Assembly (NCBI GenBank): GCA_002943765.1 | Contig: PQWQ01000012.1 | Coordinates: 1,749,501-1,813,500 of the forward strand | Reading direction: 5' to 3' | Source of the DNA: Psoroptes ovis | Lineage: Eukaryota > Arthropoda > Arachnida > Sarcoptiformes > Psoroptidae | Length of the DNA stretch: 64,000 nt | Shown here: one piece after another, positions 1-12,324 of the stretch | Layout: the number at the start of each line of letters is the position of its first letter | Position numbering within the stretch: the stretch's first letter is position 1 | Notes under the pieces: generated by a model | Databases searched by the model: none | The model's input: the letters and a program-made list of their open reading frames with translations, nothing else | What the model was told of the DNA's origin: nothing | Position numbers and translations under genes: made by a program

Positions 1-1246
1 AGAACTTGGAACTCGGAACTAAATTCTGGAACAAATTTCGCTTTGGTTAAATAATCAAGATCGATCAATTCATTGTTATCGAATGAATGGAATTTGTTTC
101 GATTGAAAATTCCTGATGAAACAAGATCAAACACGAAACATCCGTGTAAACATTTAATTTTACCATTTAAACGTTCCATCGATTATCAATGGTGGTCAAT
201 TACTATAAATTTAAAAACAAAAACAAAAACAAAAGGCCAAAAGGCCGATTTGGCCAGCGAAAAAACCCGAAATTTGGCCAACAAATCATTCGGAGAAATA
301 TGAATAATTTAAATATTTTCAAACATCTTTGGGAAATTTGAAATTAAGCAGCAAATTACATCAGACAATTATGAAATTGGGAAAGGCCCAAGTCAACAAA
401 AATAAAGAAAAAATGATTTCAAATGTCAAAAATCTAGAAAAAAAAATATTTTCTGGAACACGCGTTTTTCCCCACCATATAAACACGCGCGTGTTCCAAT
501 CATATGATGTGCGATGAATGACTTGCAATTGGAAAAAACAAAGAAACAAAACATCAAAACAAACATCTTTTGATTGATGCCGAATGCTGCAACAAGAGAC
601 AATGGTACAAGACGAAGATGATGATGTTCTCTTCAACAATGATCATTCGTTGTTGGATCCAATAATATGTCCACACAAGTCATTGATCAATTTTCTCTAA
701 ATTTTACGAATTTCTCTCGTACTTATTGAGTCGCTGATTCGAAATTCATGTACCATTATCGTTGTTTGATGATAATAATGAGGATTCTTTCCTCTTCTCC
801 GCAAACATTAAATACATTGGCCCATGTTAATGATAATGATATCGTTTGTTCGATGTTTGTTTGTTGCTGTTGATGTTGTGGGTGGTGGCGGCGGTGGTGG
901 TGGTGGTGGTCATTCGCTTTTGAAATGAATTTAAAATTTTAAATCTTTTCGACTTCGATATATAAATGGTTTCGATGATGTTCGTTATTCGAACATTATT
1001 ACAATTTGAATGAATATTGAATTTCGATAATTGAAATTGCTGAAACATTTGAAAACATTTTATTTTGTGCTTTGGTTTTTGTTTATTTGATTTTGCGGTA
1101 ATATTTGTTGTCCGATATATCATTATACAATTTGCTTGAGTTGATCGAATAAATCTTCTAAATTTGTCCATCTTTGATCATCTGCAATCAAAATTTTAAA
1201 AAATATTATTAGTATCATAATCAATCAAATCAAATTCAGATCAAAA
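1..1246. other. AT-rich intergenic region upstream of the first small secreted-protein gene
   Basis: I see no supportable gene here. A 10-bp inverted repeat (GGAACACGCG at 455-464 and its reverse complement at 488-497) could form a hairpin with a 23-base loop. A GGT/GGC run lies near 878-909. A TATATAAA sequence at 959-966 is a possible TATA box for the gene starting at 1247, but it lies about 280 bp upstream of the ATG, so it is weak evidence. Open frames on either strand lack ATG context or family resemblance. Confidence 0.6.
959..966 (+). promoter_or_regulatory. Possible TATA box (TATATAAA) for the gene at 1247
   Basis: Good match to a TATA box, but the distance to the ATG (about 280 bp) is longer than for the two paralogues (about 170-200 bp), so it is only a candidate. 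Confidence 0.3.
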
Positions 1247-1736
1247 ATGAAATCATACGCAAAAACGATCACCGTATTCATTTTCATATTTATGTTATCA
1301 TCATCAATATTTATCGGCGATGTTCAAGCTGGTAAAAAGAAATTGTTGGCCGCATTATTAATCGGTGCAGCATTAGCTGCAAAACCCAAGATTTTGCCAA
1401 TCCCATTACCGATACCGGTGAGTAATTCAATTTATTGATTGATAAATGACTGATCATTAATGGTTTGGTTTTTATTATCATCGTTATTAGATCCCGATTA
1501 AAAAAGAAGAAAAGAAATATGTACCGGTGCCGCAACCTTATCCAATTTAGTAAGTAAATTTGGCGATTTGATTGCCATCTGTTGGATTCAAATCAAATCA
1601 ATTAATTTTTTTGAAAACTAATTTTAATTTTTTCATTTTCTCAATTTGTTTTAGTATTGATAATGGTTATGGCGGTGGTGGTCATTACGGTGGATACGGT
1701 GATGATGGATATTACGGCGGTGGCGGTTATTATTGA
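1247..1736 (+). CDS. Small secreted Lys/Pro/Gly-Tyr-rich protein, paralogue 1 of 3
   Basis: Three exons: 1247-1417, 1491-1549 and 1655-1736, with introns of 73 and 105 bp in phases 0 and 2 and GT..AG borders, giving 103 residues. The start is the first ATG of a clear signal peptide (hydrophobic core about residues 8-26, likely cleaved after VQA). The mature part begins GKKKLLAALLIGAALAAK, a Lys-flanked hydrophobic segment, followed by PKILPIPLPIP (a Pro every second residue). Exon 2 continues the Pro/Lys/Glu stretch (IPIKKEEKKYVPVPQPYPI). Exon 3 is a Gly/Tyr-rich tail. The same architecture and the same two intron positions recur in the genes at 9165 and 13539, which is the main support for the gene model. 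I do not recognise the family. The GY tail recalls structural (cuticle or secreted-matrix) proteins, and the cationic hydrophobic part recalls membrane-active peptides. Both readings are inference. Confidence 0.82.
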
Positions 1737-2788
1737 GCATATGAGAACCTTTCAAAACCTTTGAAATTGATGGGGTTGAAGGATCGATTGACTCGATTCT
1801 TTTATCGATGATTATTCAGTCTGATAAATTCAATTCATATCCATTAATCATACGAGAATCTCGAATATTTATTTATTCATTCATTCGATTGATTCATTTA
1901 TTTATTTATTAATTCATTCATCAATCTATTAATCACCTGTCATGTAATCATCAAAGTCATCATTCATCAATCACAAAAATTCAAAAATGGATGATTCAGT
2001 GAACTGATTACAAAACAGCAAACAATTGTAAATTGTAAATTCAACTTGTCCACTTGTCACCTGATCCTGTTGACCCTAATTTATCTGATCAAAAATAACC
2101 TGGTCCTCCTCTGGTCCTTTTCTCTCAATCAAACAACACAACATATCCAACACATATCCGCAACCGAACACACGAATTATTTCACAAAAATATGAATTCA
2201 CAATAATTCCTACTTAATCAATTACTCATCAAAATTCACAATGATCACACGATTCTAAATCATTTTCAAATCTCTCTGTTACCCTAGTCGTTATTTAATC
2301 TTAATTCAGATCAAATTCAAATCCAAAACAAATTCATTTAAATGCAACCGATTCCACAAGATTTCAATACAAATCTCCAATTCCCATTGATTCCGATTGA
2401 TTTTTTCCAATTGTCAATTCATAGTGTTTCATTTTTACTTCCGAATTCAAATTCAAATTCAATTCAACTCAACTCAATCATTCATTGAATATATTGATAT
2501 TTAAATTGTAATTTATCATGTTTTTTTTTTCTTTGTTTCAAATGAACATTTTGTAAAATTTTAAATAAATTTCATTTTAATCAATTATTTCAATTAATTT
2601 TCACGCGAAAACATCTAAATTCATTTACCATTGACAAATGATTATTTGATTTGATTTGATTATGACTTAGGCAATATACTTTAGCTTCAAAAAAATCCTG
2701 CTTAAATTTCATGCAAAGATAATCATAAGGTGGGAGGGTGTGTGTGTGTGTGGGTGGTAATTGTTCAATATGTCACATTTAAAATGTA

Positions 2789-2878
2789 TCAAGTTGGCCA
2801 AAAAGTAGTTTTTTTACGAATTAGTTCAAAAGAAAATGTCTATCTAAGGAATTGGTGCCAGCTTATTGGACAACTTGA
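2789..2878. repeat. Short inverted-repeat element with mariner-like ends
   Basis: The left end TCAAGTTGGCCAAAAAGTAG is matched by the reverse complement of the right end (TCAAGTTGTCCAATAAGCTG), about 90 bp apart. GGTTGNCCNANAAGT is typical of mariner terminal inverted repeats. No transposase fits inside. The flanking TA duplication is not clean. Confidence 0.45.
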
Positions 2879-3478
2879 AACAATTACTAAGTGCATCACT
2901 GATGACCATCATCATCTCCATAAATTTAGATCAAACATTAATCTGCATTGATTTACATTGTATCAAATGTTGTTGTGCGAATTATGTTTCTTGAATTTTG
3001 AATTTTCTGTAATTCGGATCAACATTTTTTCTGCAATTGATTTCAATGAACGAGTGAGTGTGTGGGCGTATGAACAAACTATTTGTTTATTTGACTAATT
3101 TGAATATTTTTCATTTTCATTTTCATTCATCTAAGCATCCATGGATTCATTCATAGTTCAAATCACTTCAATTGTTTGATTTTGATGGCATTTTGTCCAA
3201 TCAAACTCATGTCTAATTTACATTCAAAATCATTCATTGTTTGTTCATTCAATTTGAATTTGAATGATAAACAAAATCAAACAAATTCACAAAAACAAAC
3301 ATGAATTAATCAAAATCATTCTTATAAAAAATAAAAAAAAACAATTACTTGAGACAATTTGGAAAAAAATTCATGAAATAAAGAACAAATAAATAAACAA
3401 ACAATCAAGTAGATAATCCAAAACTTCCAAATTAGGTGAATGATTGATAAGTTAATTGTTTTGAAAAATGAAAAGATT

Positions 3479-3611
3479 AAACTACCTTTTGACTACCTTA
3501 GTCTTAGCTTAGATTACTTTAGACTACCTTAGACTACATTTGACTACCTTAAATTACCATAGATTAGCTTAAGCTACCTTAAACTACCTCAAACCACCTT
3601 TAAATTACCTT
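3479..3611. repeat. Degenerate 10-bp tandem array, unit AGACTACCTT
   Basis: About 13 imperfect copies in a row, such as AGACTACCTT, AGACTACATT, TGACTACCTT, AAATTACCAT, AGATTAGCTT, AAGCTACCTT and AAACTACCTC. Most units are exactly 10 bases long; two near the left end are 11. No coding frame is associated. Confidence 0.8.
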
Positions 3612-5517
3612 TGAAAAAAAACCTTACTCGATTGCGGAATTGAATCAGCGTTTGATCAATTGATTTGATTTGAAATGAAAAAACTGAGAAATAAACAAAA
3701 GAAATGTTTGATGTCAAAATATAATATTGACAAGTTAATCAAAACAGATTCGAAATTGATTAATTAATTTATTAATTTAAAAACTTATATATCAAATAAG
3801 AATTTCAATTGTTTATGATGATGAAGATTAATTGTTATTTTGTAATTTTGGACCATTTTTTCATAAATTTAGATTAATTATTTTTTTCAATCTAAAATTA
3901 ATCAAAACTGATCAAAATTATCAAAATAGACCATAATTGACCAGACAAAAAACTCATAGATCAATAGATTAATTGATTAATCAATCATTTAATTATCATT
4001 TTAAGGATATATTTTCAATTTTTCGCTCATCGATCAAATCAAAATCAAAATATATCAATCAATCGATCGATGATTATGATGATTTTAATACGATGCTCCG
4101 ATTGTGGTCATGTGGTAATGTGGTGTGATTGTACAATCCGGAGTTTAAGACGGTTTAAATTGAAGTAAAACTCGTGAATTCAAAGAAAACATTGTTTCTG
4201 TGGCGGTGGCAGGAACCAGGAACAGATGAAATCATTCAAAACCGAAATATCTCAAACAATGAAATTGATCTGGAAAATTTCATCAATCAATCGATTGATT
4301 GATGAATTGATCTATTGATACATTTCCGATCCAGAAAAAAAACACCAAAAATTGATCATTGAATGGCTGAATCAATGATAATCATCGAATCAAAATTTGA
4401 TCACATTGTTTTCGGTTATAATTATAATGCATGTCAAAGTTATTGTTTGACTGTGACTACAACAATAACGATTACTTTTCAAAAAACCAAACAATCATCA
4501 ATTATTATTATCATCGATTAAGTCGATTATCATCAATTGTTGATCATCAAGTGGTCATTAAATACATTGTGGTCAATGAAATTGAATACAAAACAACCAG
4601 GGGAAAAAAATGATAAAGATATACATTTCCAAGATGATAATATCAACGATAATAATAATAATTCAAATAAACAATCAACTAATTATCTTTAAATGATTAT
4701 CATTATTAATCCGGTTTCATTTTCATTTTGGATAATAATGATTGATTTGCATTGATTTCGATTGATTTAAAAGATACTCGGGGAAATATTTGTGGGGAAA
4801 ATTTTTGTGGGGAAATTTTTGCGGAAAACTCCGTAACAAAAAGTGATCCAAAATGGTCTCTGAAATGGATTCAAATTGTCCATTGTATAAGACATATATA
4901 TTGTGATCCATTTTCCCCGTGTTCAACAAATTAAATTAAATCATGAATCAATCAAATTGATTCGATTGAAAAACTCCTGGGAAATTTTTGAAAAAAAAAA
5001 TTGATCAAATTCAAACAATCGATCAATCGATTGATTTGATTTAAATTTGAATTTAAATTAAATCAATCGATTGAGTTCGAATTTCAATTTGAATTTCAAT
5101 TCAAAATCAAAATCAATTGATCAATCAATCAATTGATTGATATTCAAAGTTCAAAATATTCAAAATAACGAAAAACATGTTGTCCACACGAACGATGGAC
5201 ATGATCAGCTTCGAAAACTGCTTCGAAATCAAAAAGGCTTATCTTGACCGAATCATGGTCATCATCATCATCCACATCAACATGATCAACATCTACATCA
5301 TAGACATCAACAACTAACAAAGTAAAGTCGTATGTACTAAGATTTGAAAGATAATTTACCATGCAAATGATATACAACAACAACAACGACTACGACGATG
5401 ACGACGACGACGACAAAACACTTGCGAGCACGCAAATAAATCGATTAATCGTTAATCGTTAATCGAAATCGAAATCGAAAAAAACAGCAGCAGCAGCATC
5501 AACAGCCATTTGAGCAG

Positions 5518-5525
5518 TATAAATA
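5518..5525 (+). promoter_or_regulatory. Orphan TATA box (TATAAATA)
   Basis: Perfect TATAAATA followed by a C/T-rich leader-like stretch and a TTTGATTTCAG acceptor-like sequence near 5620, but no coding sequence is recognisable downstream. It may drive a noncoding or decayed gene. Confidence 0.3.
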
Positions 5526-6521
5526 ATGGACAAAATTATCTTTCCGGATTTCATTTTTTTTCATTCGATTTGAATTTGATTCAATTTCGATCCGATTCGA
5601 TTCGATTTAATTTGATTTCAGAGTATTTAATTAAAGTTTGCTTAGCTTTGCTCGTGTTGTTGTTCATGTACTAGTGCATACCATACAGTTGTTTGGTACA
5701 AAATGATTGATACATTCAGTTGATTGATACGTTCATGTGATACATGTGGAAATATTTATTTATTTATGTGAAATCTTTGAAATACCAAAATATTTGAAGA
5801 TTAATCAATGATTCGAGAAATGAGAAAATCGATACAATTTTTCCCGATATAAATACACGTGGCGAATACACGTCCGAGATACGTAGGTCATTCATCGATT
5901 TCTCACCGGTCATTTTTGCACTGGTCATCCCTGACAATATTCGGTGGTGTAGAACGGGAAAATCCTAACCCTTTTGCATCCAAAGGGTCAAATCTTGAAA
6001 GGCAAAGGGTCAAATGCAAAAGGATCAAGTGCCAAAGGTTCGAATTTTGTACTGAATGTTTGTCTCAATGTTTGTGGTGTCCATAAATCGTGTAAAATGA
6101 TTGCGTACATGGTTGCGCAAGAAAAGCGCCGAAAAACCATTGGTGAACAAACCAAAATACATACAAATCAATCATGATTTATTTATTTATTTATATAAAT
6201 CAAATACATATCAATTAAAATATTAAAAGCAAGGCAAAAGCAAGGCAAACATATCCGAACCATATTAAATGGTCATAATGTTTTTTTATATATGTTTTGC
6301 ATCGGATTTTGCAAAATAAATCAGTTAAAAAATGGCCAAAGGCCATTGAAATGAATGGGAAAAACATGCATGCAAAAGTAATAATTTGAGCCTGTTGAAA
6401 CATTTTCGTTCACATAAAAATGATAAATAAATAAGTAATTAATTGAATAAAAATGAAATAAAACTCATGTATTATTATTATACATTATCAAAGGCATTTT
6501 TTTATAATTCGAAATTTTTTT

Positions 6522-6595
6522 GGTTGTCCGAAAAGTTCATCAGTTAAAATCAGTGCAAATGCAACGTGGAAATCGGCCAAAACTTTTCGGACAAC
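6522..6595. repeat. 74-bp palindromic element with mariner-like ends
   Basis: GGTTGTCCGAAAAGTT at the left end is matched by its exact reverse complement AACTTTTCGGACAACC at the right end, with about 42 bp between. The terminal sequence agrees with the mariner TIR pattern. It is too short for a transposase, so it is a miniature non-autonomous copy or a deletion derivative. Confidence 0.6.
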
Positions 6596-6965
6596 CGAAT
6601 GCAAATACAGACACAGATGTATTGGTTGACATATAAAAATGTATGAATAAATACTGAGTGTTTGATACAAATATTGTATATTTTTCTTATTTTTCTTATT
6701 TTCATTTTCAAATGACGGAAGTTTTTCAATAATTTTTTTTTTGCTTTTTGAAATCATAATTATTATTATTATCGGTAATAATTGTAAATGAATAGAATAA
6801 AATATACAGTAGTTGAATGAATTATACAATTTCTCTTAACGAATATCATTGAAAATTGAAATAATTCACATTCAAAACATTCAGAAAAATGTTTGGAGAA
6901 AAGTATTCGAATCAAATCAAATTTTTTAAGAATCAAATTTAAGAATAATTCATTTTTTAGAATAA

Positions 6966-7124
6966 TTAACCCTTATAACTCGAGGCATTTACAGCGCAAG
7001 TGAGCCAGCAGCTCGACGATTTTTCACACTAATGTAAAATGGTGACTGAAGGGCGCCTATCGAGTTGCTGCATTACATCTTATGGTGAGCAATTCGAGCT
7101 CACCGCTCGAGTTTTAAGGGTTAA
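6966..7124. mobile_element. piggyBac-like MITE with TTAA target-site duplication
   Basis: A 151-bp element (6970-7120) flanked on both sides by TTAA (6966-6969 and 7121-7124). Terminal inverted repeats CCCTTATAACTCGAG and CCCTTAAAACTCGAG (reverse complement of the right end) match at 14 of 15 bases. TTAA duplication and ends beginning CCC are hallmarks of the piggyBac superfamily. The interior is relatively GC-rich, has further inverted subrepeats around GCAGCTCGA and TCGAGTTGCTGC, and carries no open frame. Confidence 0.7.
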
Positions 7125-8959
7125 TTTATAAACAATGCAATCCATCAATTACTATGACATGATCGATGTGATCACATCATCGATACGTCTGATCAACATA
7201 AGATTATCGTCGATCATTGAGATCTATCAATTGTTCGATTGATTTCAATCATATCATCACATCCTTATCATCATCAATGTCACATGATTGATTTCACATT
7301 TGATGACAATCAAAGATCATTGAACGAATATTAATAATATGAATCATCATAGATTTGATAATTTGATAATAATTTGATCCAAGAATATCGAGTAAATCAT
7401 ATGAATTAAATATTCTGAAAATGAAATAATAACCATTTTGATCATATTGTCAATCTGTTCGAAAGGCGATAATTATCATCAATGATTGAATAAGGTTGAA
7501 CAATAATCGCTTTTCGTTTAATTGACATTAACCGAAATATTTGATTTAAAAAAAAAAAAACGAAATCGAATCATTTCCTTTAATTTTTTATTGAACATTT
7601 AAACAAGTTATAATTACAATAAACAAATGGAAAACAATCGCAATTTTTTTTTATTCGGACACATTTAATATGGAAAATATTCAAATTGCTGCTGTTAGCA
7701 TCAAAGAAACGAAAAAATAATGGCAAAAATCGATAATTGAAAATCCCCTTTAGCAACTATTACATTGGGTCAACAAGCAGCAAAACAACAGCATTATCAA
7801 CAACAAACAAATAACCAAGTAAACAAATGTTTAATGTTTAAATTGAACAACAACAACAACATCAAATCAAAGATAATTACAAATTTTTTTTTTCAAAGTA
7901 AGTAAATCCATAATCAATTAATGAATGATAATAATCAATTTCTTGTTTCTCTTTGTGCTGTTATTATGTTGCTTTTCCTTTGAATCCGATCCGATATATA
8001 CACATCCCGGATATCAATAAATATCAATGAATGTTAATTCAATTTGAAAATTATTCGAAGCAATTTTCAAACGACAAGATATTCAAAAATTGATTATTGT
8101 CCATTTCTAAAATAAAATCAAATCAAACACGTTGCAACGTTTATTGAATTGAAACAACATAAATTGAATTGAATCGAATTGATTTGAATTGAATTAAATC
8201 AAATGAGCAACAAGTGATTCAAGATTCGATACAATCATTTCCTAATCGACGATTACTGTTGGCTGTTGTTCGATTTTGATGTGGTCATTGTTGTTGTTGT
8301 TGTTGTTGTTGCTGGATTAATTATCTCTTCAATCCAATGATAATAAATGACGATAATAATAAATACATGTGTTCGATAATCGTCGATAACTGATTAAATA
8401 CACGATGATGACCATTGCAGTGATTTTTTTCTTTCCGAATATTTCCAAGTGAAAAAAAATGGATCCGAATCACCGAGTACATCGTGCAGGACTCGACATG
8501 AATGTTGATGGTGATTGTTTCTCTTTCTCATCGATTTGGATTGATTCAGCTTAATCCTAGCTTAGACTCGGCCATAAAGACTCAACCTTGCCATAAGTTG
8601 ACAACCTCTTAAATGATTAATTTCTTCGATTGAAGAAATTGGTTTCTCCACTGAATTTCCATTCTCACCGAAGCAGAAATTAAGAGGTGAAAAAGTGATG
8701 CGGCGGCTGCTGCTGCTGCAACATTTGTCCGTATTTGTCCGTTTTGAGAAATTTGCACGAGTTTCGAGCGCGAGAGAGAGAGATTAAGCTCTTGATCACT
8801 CGAAGAGCATCCGATTTATTCGATTTGCAACGGGCAAATATCCATCGTTTTTAGTGTGTTTCTCGTATTTTCTCATCACATAAATCGAATAACGTAGCTG
8901 CTTGCTGACCATTTCAAGCACGCGGTAACCATTCACCATCATCATTGCGCGAGCTTGGC

Positions 8960-8967
8960 TATAAAAA
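8960..8967 (+). promoter_or_regulatory. TATA box (TATAAAAA) of the second paralogue
   Basis: TATAAAAA about 200 bp upstream of the ATG at 9165. This implies a 5' leader of roughly 170 bases. A GAGAGAGAGAGA run (8772-8783) lies about 180 bp further upstream and could be a GAGA-factor site. Confidence 0.6.
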
Positions 8968-9164
8968 CGATTGATTTTATTACGAGTTGAAAATTATTTC
9001 GTTTTTTTCCAATTTTTACTTCGGTGTGTTTTCGTTTCAATTTTTGATTTTGTTCAGGTTTAGGATTTTTAATTCGTGCTTAATCTGTGTATTTATTTCA
9101 AGTGTTTTAAAAATTCAATTGATCTTTGAAAATCAAATAAATTTAAATAAATCAAAATCAAACA

Positions 9165-9828
9165 ATGAATTTCATACATAAATTTTCCATTCTATTCGCT
9201 TGTTTATTGATGGCTACAATGTTCATTGTACCACCAACACCTGTTGAAGCTAAAAAGAAAAAATTATTAACAGCCATCTTGTTGGGTGCATTATTAGGTT
9301 CAAAACAAAAATTATTCCCACTACCACTTCCATTGCCGGTTTGTATTATTTGAATGATTATTTATTTTAATTCATTTATTTGAATTTGTTCAATTATCTT
9401 TGTAATTTACTTTGCATGAATCAATCACTGATTTCAATTCAGTACTTATTTGATTTAATCAATTTTTCCCATCGATTAATTCGAATTAATTTTTCAATAA
9501 TTAATGAAAATCTTAATTAATCTTAATTCGCAGGTACCATTGCCAATTAAACATGAAAAAATTATTCCATATCCAGAACCATATCATTATCCAGTTTAGT
9601 AAGTATTCGCTCAAATTGTTTTTTCTATTGATTTCGAATCATAATGAATCAATCTTTAATTAATTATTAATCAATTAATTAACAATCAATAGCACTAGCG
9701 GCGGTGGCTATGAACATGGTGGTGGCGGTTACGGTGGTGGTGGCTATGGTGGCGGTGATCATTATGCTGCTGCAAGCGGCTACATGCCACAATATGCACT
9801 TCCACCACAAGGATATCGACCATATTAA
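9165..9828 (+). CDS. Small secreted Lys/Pro/Gly-Tyr-rich protein, paralogue 2 of 3
   Basis: Exons 9165-9338, 9534-9598 and 9693-9828 (introns 195 and 94 bp, phases 0 and 2) give 124 residues. The first 29 residues are a signal peptide ending VEA. Then come AKKKKLLTAILLGALLGSK, a Lys-led hydrophobic segment, and KLFPLPLPLP. Exon 2 encodes VPLPIKHEKIIPYPEPYHYP. Exon 3 is a Gly/Tyr-rich tail (GGGGYGGGGYGGG) ending in QGYRPY. The intron-1 donor is GTTTGT, less canonical than in the other copies, but the paralogue alignment fixes it. The exon-2 3' half is nearly base-for-base the same as in the gene at 13539. AATAAA occurs at 9834-9839 and 9845-9850. Function unknown; a secreted structural or membrane-active role is inference. 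Confidence 0.85.
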
Positions 9829-11147
9829 ACTGAAATAAACTGAAAATAAATTAAAAAAAAAAATTATGAGTTAATTAATTAAATATTTAATTATTAATAA
9901 TTTAAGAAGACATATTCAAAACACATCATATGCCTACAATAATAATTTTGATAATACAAACAAAACATGGAAAAAAAGCTGGTCTTTTTTTTATTCGAAA
10001 AAAAAAATTATAAAATTTCAAAATTACAAATTAATTAATCTAAAAACAAATTAATTAATCAATCAGTTAATTAGTTCAAAAATTCAAATCATTCACCGAA
10101 CCATTTTCATTCATTCATTTTTTAAACCTTTTTCAAATCTAAATTAATCACCAATTTCATTAACCAAATTGATGACCCTTTACTGTTGCTCACTTTTGCT
10201 TCATGTTCAAAGGTCATTTACAAAATTATCATCATCATCATCAAAGGTCATAAGCTTCAAAAAAAAAAAAAATAATCTCATTTTTTCATTTCATTACTCA
10301 TCACATTTTTCTAAATTATTATTATTATTTTCAAAATCAAAATTACATTTTGTATGTTTTTCAATGTATTCAAAACTTTAAAACTATAGTCCTGTAACTG
10401 TCAATCAATCAATCAATCAATCCATTCAATTCAATGCCTTTTTCAAAAATAATTGTCAAATGTCTAATCATTGTCAATCAATATTTATTTGTATGTGTTT
10501 GACTTTTTCCATATTTCATTCCGATTCCAAATCAATTTTTGTATTATTTATTTATTTATTTATTCATTTATTCATTCATTCATTTATCCATCTATCCGCC
10601 AAAAACAACGACGAAAAATCATCATCAAATACCCGAATTTGTCCGCCGAAGTTTGAACTTTGAATGAATTCAAAATCAAAATTTTGTCAAATTTTATCTA
10701 ATTTAAATCATTTAAATCAAAATCATTGTCATTTATTCGTACCTCATCATCATCATCATCATCATCATCAATCATCAATCATCACTTCTCATTCATCTGT
10801 TACATAATTTAACCCTTTTTTTACTAAATTTAAATTTGAAAAATTTGGAAAAATTTGAAAAATTTCAAACATTTCAAAAACAAAAAATTTTTTTTTGTAT
10901 CATTTCAACTCATATTAAATTATTCATATTTTCATTATTTTGACATTTTGTAAATCCAAATTTAAATTTATTATTTCAATTTTTTTTTTTTTTGATAATT
11001 TCCTGTAAAATTTCTTTAAATATTTTTTTCAATATACAAAAAATTATAAAATTAAAATTTCAATTCATGAATTTTCATTTTTCAAAAAAAATGTTTTGAT
11101 TTCGCAATTCATTTCTATGTTTGTCCAAGGCCTATGGCCTAGGAGAC

Positions 11148-11337
11148 CAAGGCACCACTGGACTATTGGACCATTGATGGGATAGGAACCGCTAGACCCA
11201 AGGACCGAGGGACCACTGGACTATTGAACCATTGATGGGATAGGAACAGCTAGACCCAAGGACCGAGGGACCACTGGACTATTGGACCATTGATGGGATA
11301 GGAACCGCTAGACCCAAGGATCAAGGGACCAGTGGAA
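11148..11337. repeat. 58-bp minisatellite, about 3 copies
   Basis: The word ACCACTGGACTATTG recurs at 11154, 11212 and 11270, with a fourth partial start at 11328, so the period is exactly 58 bp. Copies share ACCATTGATGGGATAGGAAC and CTAGACCCAAGGA and differ at only a few bases. The unit is GC-richer than its surroundings. The downstream flank (to about 11420) carries decayed pieces of similar GACCA/AAGGA words. Confidence 0.85.
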
Positions 11338-12324
11338 ATCGTAGACTATGCGGTCATGGAAACATGGGACCATATGATCTAGGGGCCAAGGTACGATTGG
11401 GCCATGAGGCCAAGGAACCATTTGAACCATGTGATTCGGAAATTTTTTGAATGTATTACTGTATGATCAAAGTTAGTGTATATACCTTGTAGCATCTCAT
11501 GCTCCAATCATGCATGTATACGGTTTTGATTAGATGAAGAGGTCATGATGGATTTTCTTTTTCCGAACGAAACTTCAGGATTTCACAATCATCATCTATT
11601 ACTATCATCGATTACCATCGATCGATCATTGAAGGCAAATAATTTCATATTTGAATTATTGGGAAAAATTGTGCAAGATTTTTAGGTATCGTTACACGAG
11701 CTGCGACTGCATCAATCGATTTTGGTGCAGACAAGTTTATCGGAGAAATTATTTCGAGATTGATCATCGATCCACCAATAGATCGATCATTTGCTTGATT
11801 GATTGATTCATTGAATTATAAATCAAATCAAATCGAATTTAAATACATTCATTTATTATCATTCATTCATTTAATAATTTCATTGAAGCTGGAAATTGTA
11901 AATTACATCGTAATCAGCGTAATTCAATGCGTCTAGACACTATCATCATCATCATCATTATGATTATTATCATTAAAAAACGATCGCAATTAAATTCAAT
12001 TCAATTTGATTCCATTTTTTCTTCGTGGAATAATTTGCCAATTTAACGCAATCAACATATCATCAATCATATTCATGGAAATCATTAATTTGCGTGCAAA
12101 TTAATCATTAAATTAAATCTGAATTGACCAAAATCGACCATTTTCAACCATACAACCTGTTGATCCTTTGCATTTGGTTGACCGGAATGAAATGACTGTT
12201 GTTTCTCAGGGGAAAAAACAAATGCTTCGAATAATTGTGATTGATTAATTAATCAATGATCAATTTGATCAATGATATCATTGAGATTTGCTTTTAATTA
12301 ATCAATCAATTGATTAATCAATAA

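Larger units (their letters stand above)
1737..9164. other. Gene-poor AT-rich interval with repeats and transposon remnants
   Basis: No supportable gene in 7.4 kb. It holds a degenerate 10-bp tandem array (3479-3611), two mariner-TIR-like palindromes (about 2789-2878 and 6522-6595), a piggyBac-like MITE (6966-7124), a short GGGGAAATTTTTGTG-type repeat near 4780-4835, and short repeats of CAAAGGGTCAAAT around 5980-6020. Two TATAAATA sequences (5518-5525 and 5848-5855) have promoter-like context but no recognisable gene follows. A GAGAGAGAGAGA run at 8772-8783 lies upstream of the second paralogue. Confidence 0.6.

Noticed and set aside
361..1171. Minus-strand frames of 92 and 114 residues upstream of the first paralogue
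   Set aside because: Composition follows local simple repeats (GTT/GGT), no domain resemblance, no splice support, and they overlap promoter sequence.
10741..10790. Repeated ATC blocks considered as a CRISPR-like or satellite array
   Set aside because: Simple trinucleotide microsatellite with no unique spacers; the genome is eukaryotic.
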